From contig NZ_FZNL01000003.1 of assembly GCF_900187965.1 (NCBI RefSeq), forward strand, positions 1-64,000: 64,000 bases of DNA. Direction: 5' to 3'. This document shows positions 25,284 through 35,414 of the stretch, piece by piece. This DNA comes from Flavobacterium sp. ov086. Lineage in GTDB: Bacteria > Bacteroidota > Bacteroidia > Flavobacteriales > Flavobacteriaceae. Each line of letters opens with the position of its first letter. Position 1 is the stretch's first letter. Below the pieces are notes generated by a model. It was not told where the DNA came from. It worked only from the letters and a program-made list of their open reading frames with translations, and did not search any database. The translations under genes and the position numbers were made by a program.

Positions 25284-28200
25284 TTACTTCTTAATAACCT
25301 TAGCAGTATACTTTTTGTTTTGTACAGTACAGTCTAAAACATATACTCCAGGAGTTAATCCGCTTAGATTAATAATTGATGGCATGCTTGTGTATGATTT
25401 ACTCCAAACTGCTTTACCATCTACGGCGTAAACATTGATTTTTGTTTCACCTTCAATTTTATCCGCCAAGAAGATATTTACATTATCGACAGCCGGATTA
25501 GGGAATACTCTGAAAGGATTTGTAATTTTTCCCATAAGCATTCCTTTTGAATCAAATGATGTCGAAATTCTGTTACATCCATTATTGTTGGTGGTTTGAA
25601 GACTATAATTTCCTTCCCAAATTGCAATAATAGATTTTTCAGTTGCATTTGGTATTGGTCTTTCATTTAAGAACCATTGGTACGAAACTGCATCAACTGA
25701 AGCTGTTAATTTTTTGTCACTTACAAGCTGAATTTCCGGTACAACGTTGTTTTCAAGAATAGAAATTGTAGTACTAAAAGTTTTACCAATGCCATTTTCA
25801 TTAAAAACAGTCACAAAATAATCGCCACTTTCTGTTATCACACGAGTTGGTTCTGTTGTTCCATCAAACCATTCATAAGATTTGTATTTTCCAGGAGACA
25901 AAACAACTTCAGGACCACAAAGATCTCCACTTTCCAATTCTGATTCGAAAGTATCAAACTTCGCTGTTAGAGTTTCTATCAATGTACATCCGTTTTTCAT
26001 TACTAATGTAACCGTGTAATCTCCTTCTTTATTTATTTCAATAGCATTAGAAATATCACCTGTACTCCATTTGTATGAAGCAACTTTTAATTTATTAGCT
26101 GTAAAATTAGTTGCGGCATCTATGTACAAACTTTTACCCGCATATCCATGAATTACTGGATTGTCAAATATTTTAACATCTGCTGATACGCCTTGATAGA
26201 TATAGTTTTTTATTTCGTTGTTTGTTGGAACAATGTCATTTTCTAATTTTGCAGCAACATTAAATACATGGGAGTCTCCGCTTGTATCCATTGTAGGTTG
26301 TTTCTTGAAAGTATACTCTACACTTTCTCCCACAGGAATTCCAGCATCAACAACTTCTGAAATAGCTTCAAGTGTGTTTGTATATCCTAAATCTAACTGA
26401 ATTGCTTTTGCTGCAATTGGAATTTGTCCTTCATTGGTTAGCTTAACTTTAAATTCAGATCCGCCGCAGATATCTTTTGGTGACAATATTTGAACTGATA
26501 CATCCATAATAGGATCGGAGATTAATTTTAAATCATCTAAGACCATATATGAATACCCATCTATTAAAGAATGTCTAAATCGTATCATTACAGACTTTCC
26601 GTTATATTTATTTAAATTAACTACTCCTTTTTGCCATTCTTTGTCTGAATGATTTCCTTGATTAGAGATTTTCCATGCTTCACTCCATTCACCTCCTATA
26701 GTTTTAATATCTACAATAAGATCATTACTGGCATTACTATCGATTGCATAGTAGAACTCCATAGCAGTTGCATTTTCAGACAGCTTATATAGAGGAAAGA
26801 TTAATTCGCCATAGTTAGATCCATTTTCAAGCGGATGGTAAAGCATCTTTGCAGAAGCATCTCTAGTATGATCTTTAACAGGAATACCTAAGTATTTGTT
26901 ATCGGGAGTAACCACAACTCCCCATGGAAAAGTTCTATCACTACGGCTTGAAACAAATCCTTTTGTTCCAAATAATAATCCTTCAGGAATATCTGAAAAA
27001 GTTTCGGCTTCTAAGTTTGGAGCTTCTGAAATAACTTCAAAAGTTGCTTTAAGGCTTTCTATCAAAGCTTTTGGCTGTCCGTCTATAAATGCTTTTACAT
27101 TAATTTCATAATTTCCAGCTGGTAACTGCGGAATACCATTTATTGTACAAACAATAGTTTGATATTGAAATATCTGATCTGCTTTTTTTAACACAATTGG
27201 TTCTCCTATAGCTTTACCATTTTGAGAAATTTGATATTCGATAGTAGTATTATTAACCGTATTATAGGATAAATTCTTAACGCTCATAAAAAACTGATGC
27301 GAAGGTGCATCTTCATACACTTTTTCTGCTACACTTAAATTAGACAGCTGTAAATAATCTGCTGTTTCTTTGATTTTAATATTATCTACTGCAAAACCGT
27401 TAGCAAACAATCCATTATCATCATGTACAAATGCAACAAGGACGCAAGGCTTTCCTGCATATGGTGTTAAATTCACATGGTATTCTATCCAATTATTGAT
27501 ATAAGACATTTTAAATACCTGCTCCCAGGTTTTACCTCCATCAGTACTTACTTTTACATATCCGTCTGAAAGTCTCTGTCCATCGCCAAAACCATCAAAT
27601 ACTAAATGCGCTTCTTTATAATTACTCAAATCTAATACAGGAGAAATCAACATATCGTTTGATGCATCACAATTGCACTTGTCATCATTACTGGCCATAA
27701 AATGATCTCGTCCCTCCAGAAACCAACCCGGAGATCCTAATTCCTTACTTGTTCCATATTTCCAACCTCCACTATTATTATTTTCAGAAGTTCTCCATCC
27801 TTTATATTGAGTCACATCTTCAAAATCCATTGTATACGGAAGTACAGATACTTTCATATCTTCATTGTTCCAGTTATCGAAGCCGAATGTCAATGAATTA
27901 TTTTCTGGCTTAACATCCTGAGTCACGTCTTCTGGAAAAACAGAAACTGTTACAGTATTCTTACCATTACTTTTTAGATTAATATTTGGAATAGAATACA
28001 CTATTGTATCCCTGTATTTTGTAAATTCTAATGAAACTTTTTCAACATTTGAATAAACTTCATTTTGTGCTTTATCAAGAATTTTAACTGTTACATTAAC
28101 CTGCTCTTTAGATGTTTTGAAATAATTAACGATTTTAGCAGTTACCGTTACATTATCATTATTAACATCACATGTTCCAGCTTCCGCTTTTGCTGTTATT

Positions 28201-31200
28201 ATTCCCAAATCATATGGCGCATTACTTACTGTAATATTATCTATAATAGCTCCTAAAAAACCACTATTATAATCACTCATAACTACGCGGAAACGAATAG
28301 CTCCTTTCTTACCCGCAAGTTCATCTAAAGGTACTCTAATTGGTTTTTTCTTGAAATCATTATTAATCCCGGTAAACCATGGTCCTGATAGTAAATCATT
28401 GTAATGTAAAGTTTCAGGATAATTAATGCCTTCAACTTTTTTCCAGTTTTGATTATCTTCAGAATATTCAACAATTAATCCGTCATATCCTTTATAAAAT
28501 ACATTTACCAAATCAAACTCAGCATAAGGAGAGGCAATATTGGTAAAATCAAATATTGGCGATTGTAATGCAAAATCAGCATTTGGAGCTATTTTTTCAG
28601 TACTTCCAAGCGTGACACATCCCCACAAATATTTCGATTTGGTATCTCTAAAGGAATACACAGAGGGCTGCCATATAAATTTTTGACTTGTTTGTAGTGA
28701 ATTTGAATACCAGCCTCCCGGTGTTCCTTCAAAGTCCTGATAATACGGAAATTGAACCACAATACCATTGTAAATAGAATTTACGGTGCTGTTATTAGTT
28801 GTTACAGGATCTTGGCTATAAGTAACAAAAGCCTCGTAGGAGTGTAAACCTCCTGCAGATAAATCGATGTTACTGTCAAAAGGAATTGTTATTTCTGAAT
28901 TTCCTTTAAAGGCAGTGTCCAATGTAATATCTTTCCATACGGTTTGATTTCCCGGAAGTTTATTTAAATATCCTACCTTTAATTGAGATCCCGCTGGTAT
29001 ATCCTGACAGCCTAAATTATAGATCGTAATTGCCAAAGGATGACTTGCTGTCAAAGCTTCTCCTGTATATGCCGGAAGATTTAATCCTGCAACTGTTAGG
29101 TCAAAATCTTTTTGCGAAGGTGGAACTATAAAATTTGAAACAAAAGAAACTCCATCTTTTGGGCCAAAAGCTGTAATAGGATTAAGATCAAGCTTAATTT
29201 CTACATAGTTTACTATGGTTGCACTTATAATGTAAGGGATTTTATCTTGAATTTTTATAGTCCTTTCTTCACCAACTGCAAGATCTTTATCAAAATTAAT
29301 AGCACCATCGTTAGTGTAAATAACATTATATCTACCTCCAAAACCTGTTGTCATTAACCTTAATTTGTAATTTAAAGTTTGGTTTGCTTTTATTATAGTA
29401 GTTCCAGTATTTTTAATGTTAACATAAAAAGGTTCATCCCCTTTTAAAGAACCACAAGTAACTGAAGGGTTTTCAACTGAAACTACGGATATTTGGGTAT
29501 CTGAATAGGCAGCTCCAATACCAATCGCATACCAGGCATTGGTAACTTGCTTGTATTCGTCAGAACCTAATCCGTATAGATCTTCTGCAACCATTAAAGT
29601 TGCCTGGCGCATATCTCTAAAGTTTGAAGAAGGAGATAAATACTCTGTAAGCGTTATGTAGGCGATTTTTTCTGCCTTGGCAAGACCAATAGCCTTAACG
29701 TCGTAACTATTACTAAGGTCGTTTACACCTTGTCCACCTTCACTTAAAAGGTAAAACCAATAATTTGTGATTCCACTGTTTATATGTACACCCCCATTAT
29801 CGTAATTAACAGCTAATGGATTCACCCAATTTACTCCTCCGTAAGTGTCTGGCTGCCCCTGAGCTTTTGGGTTAGACATGTTTCTCATGCTACCATGAGT
29901 GTACAATTCATTACCCATCATCCAGATATTTTCTCTTTTGTCTTTTCCAACATAAAACTCAACAGCTACACCAAATATATCGCTGAAAGATTCATTCATA
30001 GCACCTGATTCTCCCTGATAGATCAAACCAGCTGTGAAACGTGTTACTCCGTGAGTTAATTCATGCGCTGTAATCCCTAAACCAACATAAGGAGTATCAT
30101 AACCATCACCAAATTGTGCCCAACCTCCGGTCCAGGAAGCATTTTCGACATTAGTACCTAAATGCGCTAAACCAATAATTGTCATTCCTTTGTCGTCGAT
30201 ACTGTTTCGATTAAATTTTTCACCATAATATTCTATGGTTTTTTGCATACCCCAATGGATATCGATTGCAACCTCATCATTATTTTTATTATGTAAATCT
30301 GTCCAGATATTATCTTCATCAATAAATTCTGTAATTACCTCATCTGAAGCATTATCAGCGTGGTTCATATTCCAGGTGTACATAGGCACTTTGTATTTTC
30401 CTTGTAAACCTTCTAATCTGTAACCATCAGCATATTGTTTGGTATTAAAAGCAACTTCGCCAGTATAGCGTCCTTTGCCTTTTCCTAAACTTTGACCTGC
30501 ATAATTTGCATCTCGATTTAGATCTATAGTAAGGATTATTTTTCCTGAGTTTGCATCTACATAAATTGTCTGACTGGATTGTGGATTTGTTGCATAAATG
30601 TCAAATTTCCAGGCAAGGTAATAGTCTTTAAGTTCAGAAGAAAAATTAGGTCCAACATAAACCAGCTCCCCCTGCGGTTTTGCGCTAATATCTTTACGAA
30701 CTAATGAACCTAATTTTTTACTCTCCCAAATGTATTGTTTCGCATTTATTTTTCTAAGCGCAATCTCTAAAGCCGCTGCTGCATTTATTTTATAGTTGCT
30801 GCTAACTGACATTCTCTTCGCCGTAGAACCAAATGCATCAATTTTAGTTTTGTTTTCTCTAACCTTATAAATTGCTCCTTCAACAGGAATAGAATTATGA
30901 AATTGCTGATAAGTAGCAAGGGTTCTGCCATGATTATCAGAAATTGATTTTAACTGCATTTTATCAGATGAAGATAAATCAAAATCTGCTTTTTTAACTT
31001 CGAAGATATTTTTCGCAGTTAAATTTGAAGATTTAGCAAATGATCTGACATTTGTTTTAACTGAATCTTGCGAATTTGTTTTCTCAGCAGTATAATTTAG
31101 TTTTTGTCCAAACAATTGCTGACTTTGCTGTAATTGTTTCTTTACTGCTTCACTGTCTGCTGCAGAAAGCTCTACACCATTAACTTTTTCTTCTTTCTGA

Positions 31201-31406
31201 GTAAAGAGGTTATTAGGATCATTATCCTGACTAGAATTTGGGTCAGCTGTTTTCTTAGAAATCTGATCTTTCGTCTTGCTTGTTGTTGCGCCTTCTGCCG
31301 CACCACCTTTTTTGTTTGGAATAGGAGACTGAGCCATTCCGACTGAACAGGCAAAGAAACCCAGCAAAACAAGCAAATACTTGGTCTTGAAGTAAATTTG
31401 GTTCAT
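25284..31406 (-). CDS. Secreted M4 (thermolysin-like) metalloprotease with T9SS sorting domain
   Basis: This 2040-residue secreted protease has a signal peptide (ending near GMAQ), an FTP/PepSY propeptide region (about 95-300) and an M4 catalytic domain (about 310-640). Zinc ligands are in HELTH (448-452) and NESFSD (Glu 472), with thermolysin-like spacing, and GGVHINSG supplies the catalytic His. A long series of CARDB-like and jelly-roll domains (GWYSNS, GGWKYGTS, with DNI.VS/DNIKI endings) follows. The last 75 residues (PNPAVDNVNIFL...GLTPGVYVL) form a type A type IX secretion sorting signal. It probably degrades extracellular proteins. Confidence 0.93.
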   Translation of the reverse strand: MNQIYFKTKYLLVLLGFFACSVGMAQSPIPNKKGGAAEGATTSKTKDQISKKTADPNSSQDNDPNNLFTQKEEKVNGVELSAADSEAVKKQLQQSQQLFGQKLNYTAEKTNSQDSVKTNVRSFAKSSNLTAKNIFEVKKADFDLSSSDKMQLKSISDNHGRTLATYQQFHNSIPVEGAIYKVRENKTKIDAFGSTAKRMSVSSNYKINAAAALEIALRKINAKQYIWESKKLGSLVRKDISAKPQGELVYVGPNFSSELKDYYLAWKFDIYATNPQSSQTIYVDANSGKIILTIDLNRDANYAGQSLGKGKGRYTGEVAFNTKQYADGYRLEGLQGKYKVPMYTWNMNHADNASDEVITEFIDEDNIWTDLHNKNNDEVAIDIHWGMQKTIEYYGEKFNRNSIDDKGMTIIGLAHLGTNVENASWTGGWAQFGDGYDTPYVGLGITAHELTHGVTRFTAGLIYQGESGAMNESFSDIFGVAVEFYVGKDKRENIWMMGNELYTHGSMRNMSNPKAQGQPDTYGGVNWVNPLAVNYDNGGVHINSGITNYWFYLLSEGGQGVNDLSNSYDVKAIGLAKAEKIAYITLTEYLSPSSNFRDMRQATLMVAEDLYGLGSDEYKQVTNAWYAIGIGAAYSDTQISVVSVENPSVTCGSLKGDEPFYVNIKNTGTTIIKANQTLNYKLRLMTTGFGGRYNVIYTNDGAINFDKDLAVGEERTIKIQDKIPYIISATIVNYVEIKLDLNPITAFGPKDGVSFVSNFIVPPSQKDFDLTVAGLNLPAYTGEALTASHPLAITIYNLGCQDIPAGSQLKVGYLNKLPGNQTVWKDITLDTAFKGNSEITIPFDSNIDLSAGGLHSYEAFVTYSQDPVTTNNSTVNSIYNGIVVQFPYYQDFEGTPGGWYSNSLQTSQKFIWQPSVYSFRDTKSKYLWGCVTLGSTEKIAPNADFALQSPIFDFTNIASPYAEFDLVNVFYKGYDGLIVEYSEDNQNWKKVEGINYPETLHYNDLLSGPWFTGINNDFKKKPIRVPLDELAGKKGAIRFRVVMSDYNSGFLGAIIDNITVSNAPYDLGIITAKAEAGTCDVNNDNVTVTAKIVNYFKTSKEQVNVTVKILDKAQNEVYSNVEKVSLEFTKYRDTIVYSIPNINLKSNGKNTVTVSVFPEDVTQDVKPENNSLTFGFDNWNNEDMKVSVLPYTMDFEDVTQYKGWRTSENNNSGGWKYGTSKELGSPGWFLEGRDHFMASNDDKCNCDASNDMLISPVLDLSNYKEAHLVFDGFGDGQRLSDGYVKVSTDGGKTWEQVFKMSYINNWIEYHVNLTPYAGKPCVLVAFVHDDNGLFANGFAVDNIKIKETADYLQLSNLSVAEKVYEDAPSHQFFMSVKNLSYNTVNNTTIEYQISQNGKAIGEPIVLKKADQIFQYQTIVCTINGIPQLPAGNYEINVKAFIDGQPKALIESLKATFEVISEAPNLEAETFSDIPEGLLFGTKGFVSSRSDRTFPWGVVVTPDNKYLGIPVKDHTRDASAKMLYHPLENGSNYGELIFPLYKLSENATAMEFYYAIDSNASNDLIVDIKTIGGEWSEAWKISNQGNHSDKEWQKGVVNLNKYNGKSVMIRFRHSLIDGYSYMVLDDLKLISDPIMDVSVQILSPKDICGGSEFKVKLTNEGQIPIAAKAIQLDLGYTNTLEAISEVVDAGIPVGESVEYTFKKQPTMDTSGDSHVFNVAAKLENDIVPTNNEIKNYIYQGVSADVKIFDNPVIHGYAGKSLYIDAATNFTANKLKVASYKWSTGDISNAIEINKEGDYTVTLVMKNGCTLIETLTAKFDTFESELESGDLCGPEVVLSPGKYKSYEWFDGTTEPTRVITESGDYFVTVFNENGIGKTFSTTISILENNVVPEIQLVSDKKLTASVDAVSYQWFLNERPIPNATEKSIIAIWEGNYSLQTTNNNGCNRISTSFDSKGMLMGKITNPFRVFPNPAVDNVNIFLADKIEGETKINVYAVDGKAVWSKSYTSMPSIINLSGLTPGVYVLDCTVQNKKYTAKVIKK

Positions 31407-31497
31407 TTTTTTAAATTTAAAATTAATATTATGGTTAGCTTGGTTAATAATTACGCCTTAAATGGTATAGCAAAGCCATAAAAGCGATTTCTAAAAA

Positions 31498-31635
31498 TCA
31501 ATTTGACAGTTGATTTTCAGGATTATCTTTTGTTATTTTCTGTAGAATCTTTAAAAGGATTTTCTTTTTTGTTTTTGTTTCGTCCAAAAGCTGTTCTAAG
31601 CTTTTAGGAGATTCTTCTTTCTTCTTCTCGTTCAT
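31498..31635 (-). CDS. Small charged protein, unknown
   Basis: This 45-residue protein (MNEKKKEESPKSLEQLLDE...) is highly charged and predicted helical. A longer frame to 31707 exists, but its extra N-terminal part is unlike the rest and passes a TACATTTA -7-like element. No family was recognised. It may be a small regulator or simply chance. Confidence 0.4.
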   Translation of the reverse strand: MNEKKKEESPKSLEQLLDETKTKKKILLKILQKITKDNPENQLSN

Positions 31636-31751
31636 TCTTGATTTATTTACATCGCCTTGGTAAATGTAGAATGGACATATATGTTTATGAAAAAAAGAAC
31701 TATTCAAAAAACACTCACAGGCAAAAAAGCGCCACTAAGAAAACACTCAAA

Positions 31752-31800
31752 AAAAAATAAGCCAAACTAAATCAATTGTTTAGCTTGGCTTATTTTTTTT
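31752..31800. terminator. Bidirectional terminator
   Basis: AAATAAGCCAA and TTGGCTTATTT arms are flanked by long A- and T-runs. It ends the regulator gene at 31814 on the minus strand. Confidence 0.8.
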
Positions 31801-31813
31801 TACTTTAATAGTA

Positions 31814-33427
31814 TTAAAATGTATTGAGATGTGTCGAGAGATTTACTTTTTCATTAGTTAAATCAAACTTTTTACGAAGTCTTGTTCGGGAATTTTCAAT
31901 CGCTTTAAAGGATTGTCCCGTAATTTGAGAAATTTCTTTTGTAGTTAAATCCAGATATAAAAGAGCACATAATCTTCTGTCTTTTGGAGTAAGAGACGGA
32001 TACTCGTTCTTTAGTTTATCAAAAAAAGATTGATGAACCTGTTCAAAACTTATTTCGAATTCTTTCCAGATATCTATGTTCAGATTCTTTTCCAGACGTT
32101 TTAAAACTATATCAATTGCCTGCTGCATTTCTTTGTTAATAGTTTTAAGTTTAATCTGTTTAAGATCTGTAAGTATTTCATTGATACTATCCGTGCGATG
32201 GATTTCTGACATTGCTTTCCCTACAAGAACCATATTTTTAGCTTTTAGGTTCTCTTTTAAATCCTGCATTTTTGATTTTAATTTCTCTTGTTCCAGCTGA
32301 TTTTTGATATTCTTGTTTCGGTATCTTATCAGTAAAATAATTAAAATCAATATCCCAACAACCAACACTAATCCAACTACAGAATATTTGAATATTCTCT
32401 TTTGTTCGAGAAGTGTTTTTATTTGCGTTCGGACTTTGTAATCCTGTTCCAGCTTAATTCTTTCGAGATTTACAGCTTTTTCTTCGACATTTATACTGTC
32501 GTTGATTGCATTAAATTTCTGAAAATAATAGACTGCATTTTTATAATCTTCTTTACTGATATAAACCTCATAAAGCATTTTATTCAGGTTTAATCCTGAA
32601 AAACTATAGACATTTTGTTTCGATAATTCCAGTGCCTTTTTTGCATTTATAATAACAGCATCATAATTTTTCTCTTTTAATTTATACTGAGAAAAAGATT
32701 CATACACAAAAGCTTTTACTAAATTATCAGCCGGTTTGTCTACCAAAGAAAAAGCCTGATCAAAATAATACTCAGTATTTTTTTTGTCATTTTTCAAAGC
32801 ATAAGCTCGTGCTAAGTTCGTGCAGACATAAATTTTTAAAGCATTGTCTTTTAGAGTTGCATTTATTAAATGGGCTTTATGATAATAATGGAGAGAAGAA
32901 TCAGCATTTTTTTCTAAATATATTGTTCCTATATTATTTAAAATTTTGACAAGCTTAACGGAATCATTTTTAGACTTTTGATAGTGATATACGTTTAAGA
33001 AATATTGTAGTGCTTTTTCTTTGTTTTTTCCTAGTGAATAAATAATTGCGAGATTGTTTTCTAATTTCGCCAGTTCCTCAATATTATTTTTACTTTTATA
33101 AATATCATGCGCCTTCAGATAATATTTTAAGGCTACATCAAACACCTCTTTTGAAGCATACATTTTGCCCGAAGCTACATAAACATGAGCAAGTGTAAGT
33201 TCTGAGTCATTTGTTTTTTTTGCTTCGGCTTCAGCCAATTCAGTATATTTTATGGCTCGATCCCAATCTGTTTTTTGCAATAGTAACGCAATTTTCAGCG
33301 ACAAATCAACTTTTTTCTGATGATCACTTACAGTATTCAAACCATCTATCAGTTCTTTGGTTGAAGACTGGGAATAAACACTGAATGATTGAAAAAAAAA
33401 GAATAAATAAAATAATCGTACCATCAT
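31814..33427 (-). CDS. TPR-containing membrane-bound LuxR-type regulator
   Basis: This 537-residue one-component regulator has the common Bacteroidota layout: signal peptide (ending near SVYSQ), TPR repeats in the periplasm (about 40-330, e.g. ALKYYLKAHDIYKSKNNIEELAKLENNLAIIYSLGK), one membrane helix (about 345-367), a cytoplasmic coiled coil, and a C-terminal LuxR/GerE-like HTH (LTPKDRRLCALLYLDLTTKEISQITGQSFKAIENSRTRLRKKF). The signal and target genes are unknown. It is monocistronic. Confidence 0.85.
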   Translation of the reverse strand: MMVRLFYLFFFFQSFSVYSQSSTKELIDGLNTVSDHQKKVDLSLKIALLLQKTDWDRAIKYTELAEAEAKKTNDSELTLAHVYVASGKMYASKEVFDVALKYYLKAHDIYKSKNNIEELAKLENNLAIIYSLGKNKEKALQYFLNVYHYQKSKNDSVKLVKILNNIGTIYLEKNADSSLHYYHKAHLINATLKDNALKIYVCTNLARAYALKNDKKNTEYYFDQAFSLVDKPADNLVKAFVYESFSQYKLKEKNYDAVIINAKKALELSKQNVYSFSGLNLNKMLYEVYISKEDYKNAVYYFQKFNAINDSINVEEKAVNLERIKLEQDYKVRTQIKTLLEQKRIFKYSVVGLVLVVGILILIILLIRYRNKNIKNQLEQEKLKSKMQDLKENLKAKNMVLVGKAMSEIHRTDSINEILTDLKQIKLKTINKEMQQAIDIVLKRLEKNLNIDIWKEFEISFEQVHQSFFDKLKNEYPSLTPKDRRLCALLYLDLTTKEISQITGQSFKAIENSRTRLRKKFDLTNEKVNLSTHLNTF

Positions 33428-33623
33428 ATTAAAACGCTAAAGACGAATTTCAAATTTAAATAAAATATTAGGATTAATGAATCAAAAAGGAGAAGTATCA
33501 ATTGTGCCAACTTTTAAATTATAACTATTTTAAATCCAAAAAATTGTAGCTAAAAAATATATCGATTCAAGTTATTAATCAACAGTGTTTTTACCTCTTA
33601 AAAAAAGTGTTCTTTTAAAACAA

Positions 33624-33647
33624 AAAACTACTTGTTAGAGTAGTTTT
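33624..33647 (-). terminator. Terminator, twin of the one at 34693
   Basis: AAAACTACT/AGTAGTTTT with the loop TGTTAG is preceded by CTTTTAAAACAAAAA. The same upstream sequence and a GTTAG loop occur at 34680-34716. Confidence 0.7.
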
Positions 33648-33656
33648 CTTTACAGT

Positions 33657-33956
33657 TTATTTTTGTTCCAGCTTTACCCATTGGTTATAAGTTGCTTCAC
33701 CACCTACTCCTTTAATAAAACATTCCTCTCCATCTTTTTTTATATGATAATTTGGTTTTGATTGCTTACAACGTTCATCTTTCTCATTGTAATAAACCTC
33801 TAAAACATTATCTTTTTCTATTCCTTTATAATTTCCTTCGCATAAATAATCTCCTCTAAAAGCTTCTGACTTTAATACAATTCCGTTTGTTGTAATTGTA
33901 AAGTGATAAGTGGTATGTCCCGTTCCTTCGTTAGTTAATTCGCCTTTGTACCAACT
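33657..33956 (-). pseudogene. Detached C-terminal part of the lipoprotein gene (frameshifted)
   Basis: An open frame of 99 codons without any Met (SWYKGELTNEGTG... to ...NQWVKLEQK) begins inside the last codons of the gene at 33935-34624, in another frame, and ends 10 bp before a terminator. Its lack of a start, its sensible composition and the terminator right after it suggest it was the C-terminal domain of the upstream lipoprotein, separated by a frameshift near 33945-33956. Confidence 0.55.
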
Positions 33957-34624
33957 TCAAATTGACCCAGAAATTTTTCAGAAATTGGTGTGGTAAGTTT
34001 TACTTTATCGTTTAGTAATAGATCATTATAAAGAGAAATCCCTTCTTTATCAATTTTATTAGTTAAAAGCTTTTTTATAAAAACCCATTTGTCGTTTTCA
34101 TAAATATAAAAATACGTATGAGCATCTTTCTTTAATTCAAAATCTCCTGATCCATCGTCAAAATATTTTATCGATTCTTTTGGTAAAAAATCAGCAATAA
34201 TAAAATAATCATTAGTTTTATGCTTTAAAATTTGACTTACTTTATCATTTATTAGTTTTGAATTACCCGAAGCTTGATTTATGTCTTGAAATTGAGAAAA
34301 AAATCCTTTTAAATTTGAAACATTCCAATAGTTTTGAATTAACTCAGACTTACCAATATAACTAACACTAAATATTCCTAATTGTTTATCAGAAAAAGAG
34401 TAGGTTGGAAATGTCGGAGAATAATCAGGAAGACTATATCCATTACGTTTATATTTTTCTTCTAAAAAATCAATTGGAGCTGATTTAAAATCGTCACCTG
34501 CCTTTTTAGAGATTTTATTTTTACTGCTTTCCTGATCTTTATTATCAGTCTTATCAATATCTGCTTTATTATTTTTACAAGAAAGAAAAACAAAAAAACA
34601 TAAAGCACTAACCAAATGACGCAT
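33935..34624 (-). CDS. Predicted lipoprotein, unknown (possibly truncated by a frameshift)
   Basis: This 229-residue protein has a lipoprotein signal (CFFVFLSC), a charged linker, then a globular domain without a recognised family. It lies downstream of the M23 effector and its coupled lipoprotein, separated from them by a terminator. Its end (GQFEVGTKAN) looks artificial, because an open frame continues in the -1 frame for 99 codons. By position it may be a further immunity or orphan protein of the effector locus. Confidence 0.6.
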   Translation of the reverse strand: MRHLVSALCFFVFLSCKNNKADIDKTDNKDQESSKNKISKKAGDDFKSAPIDFLEEKYKRNGYSLPDYSPTFPTYSFSDKQLGIFSVSYIGKSELIQNYWNVSNLKGFFSQFQDINQASGNSKLINDKVSQILKHKTNDYFIIADFLPKESIKYFDDGSGDFELKKDAHTYFYIYENDKWVFIKKLLTNKIDKEGISLYNDLLLNDKVKLTTPISEKFLGQFEVGTKAN

Positions 34625-34692
34625 ATATAATATAATTAGATTTACAGTAAATATAGTATCTTTTTAAACTGTGAAATTCTTTTAAAACAAAA

Positions 34693-34716
34693 AAACCACC
34701 TGGTTAGAGGTAGTTT
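34693..34716 (-). terminator. Terminator of the effector-lipoprotein operon
   Basis: AAACCACCT pairs with AGGTAGTTT (one mismatch), with an A-run that gives U on the minus strand. It lies 9 bp after the stop at 34725. Confidence 0.65.
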
Positions 34717-34724
34717 TTTTGTTT

Positions 34725-35414
34725 TTAATTTATCTTTTGCTTAATTTCATCAATACTCATAAACTCAAAATTTCCTATTTTTTCTTCCATGATATCAAGA
34801 TCCTTTTTATCACTACTAAAATATATAATAGGTGTTTTTTTTTGATTTTTGCTCATTTTTTTTTCTTCATAATCAGGAATACCATTTTCAATAGTTGTTA
34901 AAAGTTTTTTATCTTTTAAAATGATATCACTTATATCATTAGATAATCCCCAATATTTCTTATCCTCATTAAGAATAATTGGATCAAAATTAAAAATAAT
35001 ATTAGATTTTAAATTCTGATTATCAATATCATAAAATGCACAATCAACAAAACCTTCATCTGATATAATTTTCACCATTTCTAACGCAGGATCGTCATCT
35101 ATATTTACAAACCATTTTTTGTTTGACTCAGAATAAAACTTATCTATTAATTTAATTTCCTCGTTATTTGAAAACCAATACTCATTATATTCTCCTTTTG
35201 TCTTGTCGATTGTTAAACATATAAAAATAGTAACATCATTGTTTAAGTTTACTTTTTTTGTATTAAGAATTTTTAGATTTTCAGGTATGCTGCTTTTGAT
35301 TTTTTCTGAAGTTTCAATTTTTTCAGGTTCCAACATATTTTTTTCTTTTGAACATGAAACTAATATGAAAAAAGCTGAAATTATACAAAAAAATTTTTGG
35401 GTTAAATTGATCAT
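34725..35414 (-). CDS. Lipoprotein coupled to the M23 effector (candidate immunity protein)
   Basis: This 229-residue lipoprotein has a signal ending FFILVSC. No known family was recognised. Its ATG overlaps the effector stop (35411-35414, ATGA-type), so translation is coupled. A membrane-anchored periplasmic partner directly downstream of a cell-wall-degrading effector fits an immunity protein, but this is inference from position and localisation only. Confidence 0.6.
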   Translation of the reverse strand: MINLTQKFFCIISAFFILVSCSKEKNMLEPEKIETSEKIKSSIPENLKILNTKKVNLNNDVTIFICLTIDKTKGEYNEYWFSNNEEIKLIDKFYSESNKKWFVNIDDDPALEMVKIISDEGFVDCAFYDIDNQNLKSNIIFNFDPIILNEDKKYWGLSNDISDIILKDKKLLTTIENGIPDYEEKKMSKNQKKTPIIYFSSDKKDLDIMEEKIGNFEFMSIDEIKQKIN

